7,352 nucleotides of DNA, taken from contig JALSQH010000229.1 in assembly GCA_026985515.1 (NCBI GenBank), positions 1 through 7,352 of the forward strand, written 5' to 3'. This DNA comes from a bacterium. GTDB taxonomy: Bacteria > JALSQH01. The notes below the pieces were generated by a model. It was not told the DNA's origin and did not search any database. It worked only from the letters and a program-made list of their open reading frames with translations. Position 1 is the stretch's first letter; every line of letters starts with the position of its first letter. Shown here in pieces: positions 1 through 5,745 of the stretch. A program made the translations under genes and the position numbers.

Positions 1-987
1 CTCCTCAATATAGCAGTAACCATAAAGCAGTTGAGCCTTGGGTATCAAAGGACTGTCAGGTACTTCCTCAGCGAGCTGGTAAAGTAAATGATAAGTTTTC
101 CCAAATTGTCTCTTCATGGCCCATACCCATGCCCTCTCATACAGAGCATGGTCATAGAAGCGGGATGTGGAAGTAATTTTCAGATAATAGCTTCTTGCCC
201 TATCGTAATCACCTGCCTCAAAGAATAATCTTCCGATTGAGAGAAGAAGCAGGTCTTTGAAATCCGTGTAAAACTTTCTCTTACCGGTTTCCTCCAGTGG
301 GGTTTTAGCCAGATCAGATTTCACCTCTTTAAGGAGATGGTAAAAAATTCTGTAACTCTTTACAGGCTGATTCTCAAGGAGGTAAATTGAAGCAAGATAA
401 TACCGGGACTGCAGGTAAAACTCACCACCCTTTTTAATATTTCTGAAAAGTTTTGCAGCCTCCCTGTACTTTCTCATGTTAAAATAAGAAACGCCCAGCA
501 GATACAACGCTCTGTTTTCAAAAGCTTCAGGGGGAAGAATTTCTTTCAATATCTTGAAGTAACCTATTGCCTCTCCAAAGCGTTTCAACATTATGGATAT
601 TTCAAGCAAACGCTGAATCACATCAGGGTAAAAGGGGAATTCCCTACCATATATGGCAAGAATCTTCCTGTAAGTCTGGTAAGCCTGCTGAAGCATTCCC
701 GACTGAAAATAGGATTCGCCAAGATAGTACATGGCTTCCCTGTATTCGGGAAGATAACTCAGTTCCCTGTATTTAACTGCAGAGTAAAAAAATGCCATTG
801 CCTCTTCGTAGGAACCAGAGGAGTAAAAATCGAGACCAAGATCAAGGTACTTCTTTACATGTTGAATCTTTTCTTTTCTGGATAATTCCTCAATAAGTGA
901 TCTCTTCTTAGGATAGAGAGCCGGGGCAGTTAAAAAAAAATCCCCACCAATCAAAATCAAAAGAAACAGAACACTCTTAAGCTTCAT
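1..987 (-). CDS. Secreted tetratricopeptide-repeat protein (C-terminus beyond left edge)
   Basis: The minus-strand frame is open from an ATG at 987 to the window edge: 329 codons with no stop, so the C-terminus is missing. Residues 1-23 form a signal peptide (basic MKLK, hydrophobic core broken by one Asp, likely cleavage after APA), so the product should be periplasmic or envelope-bound. From about residue 45 it is a run of TPR-like helix pairs, near 45-75, 83-115, 120-150, 156-188, 193-222, 246-275 and 280-310. These have the usual small/aromatic pattern, for example YLGESYFQSG, YLLGVSYFNMRKYREAAKLF and IGRLFFEAGDYDRARSYY. TPR arrays bind protein partners; no catalytic motif is visible. The ATG overlaps the TGA of the upstream gene (ATGA, 984-987) and has no good ribosome binding site, so it is probably translated by coupling. 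It likely works with that upstream secreted protein, but the function is unknown. The TPR call is secure; the role is not. Confidence 0.85.
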   Translation of the reverse strand, partial: MKLKSVLFLLILIGGDFFLTAPALYPKKRSLIEELSRKEKIQHVKKYLDLGLDFYSSGSYEEAMAFFYSAVKYRELSYLPEYREAMYYLGESYFQSGMLQQAYQTYRKILAIYGREFPFYPDVIQRLLEISIMLKRFGEAIGYFKILKEILPPEAFENRALYLLGVSYFNMRKYREAAKLFRNIKKGGEFYLQSRYYLASIYLLENQPVKSYRIFYHLLKEVKSDLAKTPLEETGKRKFYTDFKDLLLLSIGRLFFEAGDYDRARSYYLKITSTSRFYDHALYERAWVWAMKRQFGKTYHLLYQLAEEVPDSPLIPKAQLLYGYCYIEE

Positions 988-1811
988 TCTACAATCTTAA
1001 ATTTTATGGTTGGTCTGTCCTTCAGCTGATATATTGAACCTCTATCTGCTGGCATTATATTTATAGTGATTGTTTTACCCCTGGGGGCACTGAAATAGTA
1101 GGTTGCTGAAACTTCCATTTTTACAGCTTCCATGTAGGTAAAAATTCCATATCCCTTTCCTCTGATTATCATATCCACATCCAATCTGTGATTTTCCGGC
1201 AATATACTGGCGGTAAAGATTTCCATATTTCTGGCCTTTTCAAGTTTTGAAGCATCCTTCTCCTGATAAATTGGATATCCATCAAGTTTTACAACCACCT
1301 GTACCGGGGCAAAGGTACCACCCATGTCATTTGTAAAAAGGAGCCTCAATTTTGTTCCACTTATAAACCCCTGAGAAATTCTGTCCCCCAGCTCCATTAT
1401 CTTTGACTTTGTATCCAGAATCTGGTTTCTCAGTTGATTGATTTTCTCCTCAAGTCTCTGTAACTCCTCATCCGTGACAACAAGATTTCCACTTTCCTCT
1501 TCCTGAAACTCCTCTTCAAGAGAGGTGGAAGGGGGAATGTTTTTCATCTCTTTTTCCATTTTCTGTTCCCCGGGACCTGCAGGTTTCTCCTCTTCTACAG
1601 GTCCTCCCTCTTCAAATATCTCCTCTTCAGTGCCTCCGCTCCTGGTGGTAACACTTCCCGAAACTGGAGCCGGTGCCGAACTCTTTTCCACAGAAGTGGT
1701 TGCTGGCTGTGTCCCCTCCTCCATTATAATTTCTTCGCCGGAGAAAACCCCTGTCCCCCAGAGAAAGAAACCCATTATCAGAATTACTGAAAACAGTTTT
1801 CTATTCATCAC
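984..1811 (-). CDS. Secreted acidic-linker/coiled-coil protein with C-terminal beta-rich domain
   Basis: This 275-residue protein has a clear signal peptide (MMNRKLF..., hydrophobic core, likely cleavage near VFS-GEE at residue 24). Next comes a low-complexity Pro/Glu/Ser/Thr linker (about 25-110) holding three similar acidic patches, EEIIMEEG, EEEIFEEGG and EEEFQEEESG. A heptad-like coiled coil follows (about 113-148, LQRLEEKINQLRNQILDTK). The C-terminal domain (about 152-275) looks beta-rich, with VVVKLDGYPIY, IIRGKGYGIFTYM and a terminal DRPTIKFKIVE. From memory, this coiled coil followed by an LDG..Y / RG.GYG.F.Y / RP domain matches a periplasmic family in myxobacteria and relatives that is often mislabelled dihydrolipoamide acetyltransferase. 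There is no lipoyl domain or acyltransferase motif here. The start is GTG 1811 or ATG 1808; GGAG at 1819-1822 lies 7 or 10 bases upstream, so both are workable. It is first in an operon with the TPR gene and is probably a non-enzymatic envelope protein. Confidence 0.8.
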   Translation of the reverse strand: MMNRKLFSVILIMGFFLWGTGVFSGEEIIMEEGTQPATTSVEKSSAPAPVSGSVTTRSGGTEEEIFEEGGPVEEEKPAGPGEQKMEKEMKNIPPSTSLEEEFQEEESGNLVVTDEELQRLEEKINQLRNQILDTKSKIMELGDRISQGFISGTKLRLLFTNDMGGTFAPVQVVVKLDGYPIYQEKDASKLEKARNMEIFTASILPENHRLDVDMIIRGKGYGIFTYMEAVKMEVSATYYFSAPRGKTITINIMPADRGSIYQLKDRPTIKFKIVE

Positions 1812-1818
1812 AGCTTCT

Positions 1819-1822
1819 CTCC
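1819..1822 (-). promoter_or_regulatory. Ribosome binding site of the secreted coiled-coil gene
   Basis: The minus strand reads AAGGAGAG here. GGAG is 7 bases from the GTG at 1811 and 10 bases from the ATG at 1808, so it cannot decide between the two adjacent starts. With the predicted transcription start at 1825, the leader would be only about 14-17 bases. Confidence 0.65.
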
Positions 1823-1831
1823 TTTTCTCTT

Positions 1832-1860
1832 ATTATACCAGATTGTTTTAAAAAAGGCAG
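1832..1860 (-). promoter_or_regulatory. Extended -10 promoter of the leftward secreted-protein operon
   Basis: The minus strand has a perfect extended -10 element, TGGTATAAT (1832-1840). The -35 position (1855-1860, CTGCCT) matches consensus at only 3 of 6 bases and touches the CRP/FNR-type palindrome. A strong -10 with a poor -35 under an activator-type site is the usual look of an activator-dependent promoter. The predicted start is an A at about 1825. Confidence 0.65.
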
Positions 1861-1874
1861 TGATACATATCACA
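1859..1874. promoter_or_regulatory. CRP/FNR-family binding site (predicted)
   Basis: AGTGATACATATCACA fits TGTGA-N6-TCACA with a single mismatch. The inner GTGATA/TATCAC arms (1860-1865 and 1868-1873) pair perfectly around two bases. The centre at 1866.5 is exactly -41.5 from the start predicted for the leftward promoter, the standard class II activator position. It is about -58.5 from the start predicted for the rightward promoter, close to but not at the class I position of -61.5. CRP, FNR, DNR and HcpR-like factors share such half-sites, so the exact regulator cannot be named. Confidence 0.6.
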
Positions 1875-1890
1875 GCAAAACTTCCTCCCC

Positions 1891-1918
1891 TTGACAAAAG
1901 CACTCCACGAAATAAAAT
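1891..1918 (+). promoter_or_regulatory. Sigma-70-type promoter of the nucleotide-sugar dehydrogenase gene
   Basis: A perfect -35 hexamer TTGACA (1891-1896) is followed after 16 bases by TAAAAT (1913-1918), one mismatch from the consensus -10. The predicted transcription start is about 1925, giving a leader of about 27 bases before the ATG. A TATACT at 1918-1923 is also present, but its spacing (21 bases) is too long. Confidence 0.6.
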
Positions 1919-1951
1919 ATACTGAAAACATTTTACCCGCAGAGTTACCTT

Positions 1952-3253
1952 ATGTCAATAAAAGAAGAAATAAAATCCCGCATTTTAAAGAAAGAGATTA
2001 TTTTTTCTGTGATAGGGCTTGGCTATGTGGGCCTTCCACTGGCTGTGGAATTTGCAGAAGCAGGATTTAAAGTTGTCGGATTTGATATTGACAGGAAAAA
2101 AATTGATCTCATAAACAGGGGAAAATCCTACATTGACGATATTCCATCTGAAAGACTACAACCTCTTGTTGAGAAAAAGATCCTGGAGGCATCCGACAAT
2201 TTCGATAGGCTTAAAGAGGTTGACGTTATCAGCATATGTGTACCAACTCCTTTGAGGAAAACGAAAGACCCTGATATTTCCTATATACTTTCAGCCACAA
2301 AAGAAATTTCAAAAAGATTGAAAAAAGGTCATGTAGTTATCCTGGAAAGTACCACCTATCCAGGAACAACAGAAGAAATAATAAAACCTGAACTTGAAAA
2401 AACCGGTCTGAAAGTGGGTAAAGATTTTTTTCTTGCTTTCTCTCCCGAAAGGGTCGATCCGGGGAATAAAAAATTCACAACGAAAAATACACCAAAAGTG
2501 GTGGGTGGAGTTACAGAGGATTGCCTTGAGATTGTGAGCACGCTTTACAGTCAGGTAATTGAAAAAGTGGTCCCTGTTTCTTCCCCAAAAGTAGCTGAAA
2601 TGACAAAAATTCTGGAAAACACCTTCAGAGCTATAAATATTGGACTGGTGAATGAAACAGCAATAATCTGTGACAAACTGGGAATTGATGTATGGGAAGT
2701 GATAGATGCCGCTGCTACCAAGCCCTTCGGTTTCATGCCATTTTACCCGGGTCCCGGACTGGGTGGTCACTGTATCCCAATTGACCCTCACTATCTGAGC
2801 TGGAAGCTCAAGGCATACAACTATAATGCGAGATTTATTCAACTGGCTGATGAAATCAACTCCAGTATGCCTTACTATGTGGTAGAAAAAATCTCCAGGG
2901 CTCTGAATGATGATGGAAAACCCATTAATGGTTCAAAAATATTGATTCTTGGCGTTGCATATAAACCTGATGTTTCAGATACGAGAGAATCACCTGCACT
3001 TGATATTATCTCTCTTTTAAGAGAGCGCAAGGGAATTGTTGATTACAATGATCCATTTGTACCTGAGATCAGGGAAGCAGGACTGCAGATGAAATCCGTA
3101 CCTTTAGATGAAATTGAAAAATATGATATTGTCGTTATTACAACCAATCATTCAGTTTACGATTACCGGGAAATAGTTGAAAGGGCAAAAATGATTCTTG
3201 ATACCCGCAACGCCACCAGAGGTATTGTTTCTCCAAAAATTTACAAGCTCTGA
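1952..3253 (+). CDS. wbpA: UDP-N-acetylglucosamine 6-dehydrogenase, WbpA/TviB-type nucleotide-sugar dehydrogenase
   Basis: This 433-residue protein has the full length of the UDP-glucose/GDP-mannose dehydrogenase family. Such enzymes oxidise C6 of a UDP-sugar to a carboxylate in the cytoplasm with two NAD+. Visible in order: the NAD-binding Rossmann motif GLGYVGLP (22-29) with the ribose-binding acid in GFDID (43-47); VPTP (97-100); ESTTYPGTTEE (132-142); FSPERVDPG (163-171); the helix with Lys219 and Asn223; and the catalytic thiol Cys274 in GPGLGGHCIPIDP (267-279). The C-terminal UDP-binding domain has GVAYKPDVSDTRESPA (334-349) and DTRN (417-420). The GLGGHCIPIDP form, rather than GGSCFPKD, points to the UDP-GlcNAc subgroup (WbpA, making UDP-GlcNAcA for O-antigen or capsule) rather than UDP-glucose dehydrogenase. 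It has its own promoter and no glycan gene beside it. The ribosome binding site is weak (AGAG at 1941-1944). The family is certain; the exact sugar and the symbol are inferred. Confidence 0.9.
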   Translation: MSIKEEIKSRILKKEIIFSVIGLGYVGLPLAVEFAEAGFKVVGFDIDRKKIDLINRGKSYIDDIPSERLQPLVEKKILEASDNFDRLKEVDVISICVPTPLRKTKDPDISYILSATKEISKRLKKGHVVILESTTYPGTTEEIIKPELEKTGLKVGKDFFLAFSPERVDPGNKKFTTKNTPKVVGGVTEDCLEIVSTLYSQVIEKVVPVSSPKVAEMTKILENTFRAINIGLVNETAIICDKLGIDVWEVIDAAATKPFGFMPFYPGPGLGGHCIPIDPHYLSWKLKAYNYNARFIQLADEINSSMPYYVVEKISRALNDDGKPINGSKILILGVAYKPDVSDTRESPALDIISLLRERKGIVDYNDPFVPEIREAGLQMKSVPLDEIEKYDIVVITTNHSVYDYREIVERAKMILDTRNATRGIVSPKIYKL

Positions 3254-4477
3254 TCAGGTATAGTGGTAGAGTTTTGTGAATAACCTTCTGTAAATAACAA
3301 TTCTCTGAATCTGGCCAGTTCCCTCAAATATATCAAACACCTTTTGATCCCTGTAAAGCTTTTCCACGAGGTTGTCTCTCTCAAGTCCATCTCTTCCCAT
3401 TATTTCCAGTGCCTTACTGGTAACTCTCTGGGCCACATTGGCTGCATAGGCCTTGCTCATTGATGCATGTTTTGTATTTGGCTTTCCCACATCTCCCATC
3501 CAGGCAGCCTGCCACACGAGATATCTCGCAGTTTTAATTTCTCTATCCATTTCCACCAGCAATTCTCTGATCCTCTGATACCTGGGAATGGGTCTGTTTA
3601 TCATGTAATTTTCATTAATCCACTCAACAAGCCGTTCATAGGCAGCTCTTGCTATTCCCACAGCCATCGCCGCCACAAGTGGTCTGGTCTGGTCAAATGT
3701 TTTCATCGCTCCCTTAAAACCACCACCTTTAACCTTTTTTTCATAATACTCCTCTCCTCCCAGCAGGAAGTCTTTATGAACTCTGCAATCCTCAAATATC
3801 AGCTCAGCAGTTTCAGCAGCTCTGAGACCCATTTTCTGCTCAATTTTACCTACCTTAAATCCAGGTGTCCTCTTAAAAACAAGAAAAGCCCTGTGACCTG
3901 CTCTTCCAAGGGATTTGTCAATTGTGGCAAAAACCACATTCCAGTCTGCCCTTGCTCCATTGGTAATAAATATTTTTGTTCCATTGAGTATGTAGTAATC
4001 ACCATCTTTAACAGCTGTTGTGGAAAGAGCAGCAACATCTGAGCCAAAACCAGGTTCAGTCAATGCGTAAGCTCCCCAGTGAGGATTCTCTGTGTCTTTA
4101 AAAACTTCAAAAGCCATTTTCTGCTGTTCCGGGGTTCCCATTATCATAACGGGAGGTCCACCAAGCCCTGGACCGGGAATGTTGAGCAGTATGGCAGGAT
4201 CACCCCAGGCAAGCTCTTCCATGGCAATGGCACCAATTCTGTTTATTTCACTTTCCTTCTTCTTTCCTTCAGGTTCGCCAAGAAGTTTCCCTCCACCAAA
4301 TCTTCCGGGAATGGATCCTCCTCCAAACCCCATTTTAACAAGTTTCATCAAAAATTCCCTTGGAACCTGATGGGTTCTGTCAGCCTCTATTGCAAGGGGT
4401 CTTATTTCTGTTTTCGCAAACCAGTGTATCATTTCCCTTATGTTCTGCATAGCTGGACTCAATTCAAAATCAAACAT
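3254..4477 (-). CDS. Acyl-CoA dehydrogenase, catalytic (Glu-bearing) subunit of a predicted heteromeric pair
   Basis: This 407-residue flavoenzyme of the acyl-CoA dehydrogenase family desaturates an acyl-CoA at C2-C3 and normally passes electrons to ETF. It has a helical N-domain (about 1-135), a beta domain with the flavin loop YALTEPGFGSD (137-147) and GTKIFITNGA (166-175), and a helical C-domain. The catalytic base is Glu385 in DIFEGTGQIQR (382-392), the MCAD Glu376 position. The segment that reaches FAD in the neighbouring subunit is degraded: R..FG has become N290..I293-N294, and Q..GG.G has become EIMGRDG (358-364). The upstream paralogue keeps both. Start: ATG 4477 is preferred because GGAGG (4486-4490) lies 8 bases upstream; it is one base after the previous stop. 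An in-frame ATG at 4492 would add five residues but has only a weak site. The stop abuts the convergent gene's stop. The substrate is unknown; the FDQTRP helix (261-266) departs from the common DGGR pattern. Confidence 0.9.
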   Translation of the reverse strand: MFDFELSPAMQNIREMIHWFAKTEIRPLAIEADRTHQVPREFLMKLVKMGFGGGSIPGRFGGGKLLGEPEGKKKESEINRIGAIAMEELAWGDPAILLNIPGPGLGGPPVMIMGTPEQQKMAFEVFKDTENPHWGAYALTEPGFGSDVAALSTTAVKDGDYYILNGTKIFITNGARADWNVVFATIDKSLGRAGHRAFLVFKRTPGFKVGKIEQKMGLRAAETAELIFEDCRVHKDFLLGGEEYYEKKVKGGGFKGAMKTFDQTRPLVAAMAVGIARAAYERLVEWINENYMINRPIPRYQRIRELLVEMDREIKTARYLVWQAAWMGDVGKPNTKHASMSKAYAANVAQRVTSKALEIMGRDGLERDNLVEKLYRDQKVFDIFEGTGQIQRIVIYRRLFTKLYHYT

Positions 4478-4478
4478 C

Positions 4479-5633
4479 CTATTTTCCTCCATTTTCTTTA
4501 ACTATGTAGTTTGAGGCAACATCCTCAAAAACAATCAAAGATCCTGCAAGGAGTGACAGAGCCTTTGCATCCCTGGCCCACTTCTCCACTGGATGGTCCA
4601 TAATGTAACCATGACCTCCAAGTACCTGGATGGCATCCGGGCAGATCTTATCTGCAGCCACAGCTATCTGTGCAAGAGCAGCTGCAACATCTCCTATGGA
4701 TGCTTTACCTTCCACCACACTCCAGGCAGTCTCCCATAGATAATCTCTTGCCCCCTCAAGGAGAATGGCCATGTCAGAGATCATAAAAGCAAGACCCTGG
4801 TGTTTTGCTATGGGCTGTCCAAAGGCAACCCTTTCCTGAGCATAATCAATAGCGTACTCAAGTGCCGCTCTTGATGCCCCCAGAATCATTGAAGCGATTC
4901 TCAACCAGAAATAGATGTAAGATTCCTCGAGTGACTTTACGGGGTCCTGACTTCCACTCAAAACTTCTGCCTCCACATCCTTGAACTCAACGACACCTGT
5001 TCTGAAAGAAAGTAAACCTATTTTGTCATCTTTTCTGCCTGTAGTTATACCTGGAGACTCCTTTTTTACAATAAAAACTCTTAATTCTTTCAAATCTTCT
5101 GAACCTTCCGGAAGAGCCAGAACAACATATATATCGTCGTTATCGAAATTATGCACAAAGTAGCCTGTTCCATTCAGAAAAAATTTTCCCCCCTTACTCA
5201 CATACCTCACAGTTACGCTCTCAGTATCGTAAGGATCAAAGGTTCTGTTCCATACCGAGCCTATTCTATAAGAAAAATTTGACGGATCAGAGAATGGTGA
5301 AAGATACTTCACCTTCTGCTCATCTGTACCAAAGAATCGTATAACTAACCCACCAAATCCAGGTGTATCAAGAGAAAGGGCTATTGCAGGGTCTCCCCAT
5401 GCAAGCTCCTCGTAAAGGACTACACTGCTTCTCACATCCATGCCCGCACCACCCACATTTTCCGGATAATCAATAAGAAACATTGACAGCTCTGCATATT
5501 TTTTTTCCAGAGACTCAGGGACCTTCCCTATTTTCTCTGCTTCCCTGGCAATTTCCCTAACCTCGTTCAGGGAAAATTCATGAATAGTATCCTGCACCAG
5601 CTTTAAATCTTCACCCACCTCAAAATTTATCAT
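4479..5633 (-). CDS. Acyl-CoA dehydrogenase-like protein lacking the catalytic Glu, predicted partner subunit
   Basis: This 384-residue protein is full length for the acyl-CoA dehydrogenase fold but has lost the chemistry. The flavin loop that should read TEP..GSD is replaced by a divergent stretch at about 121-140 (YRIGSVWNRTFDPYDTESV). The catalytic position is Ala363 in DAKALSLLAGS (355-365), where active homologues have DAK...YEGT. The alternative base used by isovaleryl-CoA dehydrogenase (just before the helix Arg, here Leu244-Arg245) is also absent. It keeps the motifs that reach across the dimer interface to FAD: ERVAFGQPI (267-275, Arg268, Phe271, Gly272), Gln279 and QVLGGHG (336-342). 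In known homologues these contact the partner's flavin. It is first in the operon, with AGGGGG upstream of the ATG, and the next gene starts one base after its stop. A structural or FAD-supporting subunit is the best reading; a flavin-free scaffold or another enzymatic role is possible. Confidence 0.88.
   Translation of the reverse strand: MINFEVGEDLKLVQDTIHEFSLNEVREIAREAEKIGKVPESLEKKYAELSMFLIDYPENVGGAGMDVRSSVVLYEELAWGDPAIALSLDTPGFGGLVIRFFGTDEQKVKYLSPFSDPSNFSYRIGSVWNRTFDPYDTESVTVRYVSKGGKFFLNGTGYFVHNFDNDDIYVVLALPEGSEDLKELRVFIVKKESPGITTGRKDDKIGLLSFRTGVVEFKDVEAEVLSGSQDPVKSLEESYIYFWLRIASMILGASRAALEYAIDYAQERVAFGQPIAKHQGLAFMISDMAILLEGARDYLWETAWSVVEGKASIGDVAAALAQIAVAADKICPDAIQVLGGHGYIMDHPVEKWARDAKALSLLAGSLIVFEDVASNYIVKENGGK
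4486..4490 (-). promoter_or_regulatory. Ribosome binding site that decides the start of the catalytic acyl-CoA dehydrogenase gene
   Basis: A perfect GGAGG on the minus strand lies inside the last codons of the upstream paralogue. It is 8 bases from ATG 4477 and overlaps the ATG at 4490-4492, so it can serve only the former. The order GGAGG-TAG-ATG implies tightly coupled translation and so roughly equal amounts of the two subunits. Confidence 0.75.
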
Positions 5634-5664
5634 AGCTACCCCCTATTTTGTAAACACTTACTTA

Positions 5665-5693
5665 CTTTTATCAAAAATTGACAGATATGTCAA
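5665..5693 (-). promoter_or_regulatory. Promoter of the acyl-CoA dehydrogenase operon
   Basis: On the minus strand, a perfect -35 TTGACA (5688-5693) is followed after 17 bases by TAAAAG (5665-5670), 4 of 6 to the -10 consensus. A TG one base upstream makes it an extended -10. The predicted start is an A at about 5658, giving a leader of about 25 bases with AGGGGG before the ATG. The -35 hexamer is one arm of the palindrome described separately. Confidence 0.6.
5678..5693. promoter_or_regulatory. Predicted operator, perfect inverted repeat TTGACA-N4-TGTCAA
   Basis: The 16-base element TTGACAGATATGTCAA has six-base arms that match perfectly around GATA. It spans about -35 to -20 of the predicted operon promoter, where a bound dimer would block RNA polymerase. 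TetR- and GntR-family repressors of fatty acid and acyl-CoA genes use palindromes of this size, but no such regulator lies in the window, so the protein that binds is unknown. A chance contribution from the -35 consensus itself explains one arm but not the matching second arm. Confidence 0.55.
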
Positions 5694-5745
5694 GTATCCA
5701 GAACTGCAATCCCTGCTGAAATTAAAGATGAAAAGGGAAACTACC

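Noticed and set aside
567-776. 69-residue plus-strand frame in the left TPR gene
   Set aside because: The minus strand here encodes TPR helices in an uninterrupted 329-codon frame, and the plus frame has no supporting features.
1525-1851. 108-residue plus-strand frame opposite the secreted coiled-coil gene
   Set aside because: It is antisense to a well-supported gene. Its Pro/Ser-rich composition is simply the complement of the acidic linker, and it has no ribosome binding site or family motif.
2309-2842. 177-residue minus-strand frame inside the nucleotide-sugar dehydrogenase gene
   Set aside because: It lies opposite conserved motifs of a full-length enzyme, with unusual Phe/Cys/His-rich composition typical of a shadow frame.
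3467-4501. Plus-strand frames (3467-4042, 4079-4501, 4092-4370) opposite the acyl-CoA dehydrogenase gene
   Set aside because: All are antisense to conserved dehydrogenase coding sequence, with no start signals and no recognisable domain.
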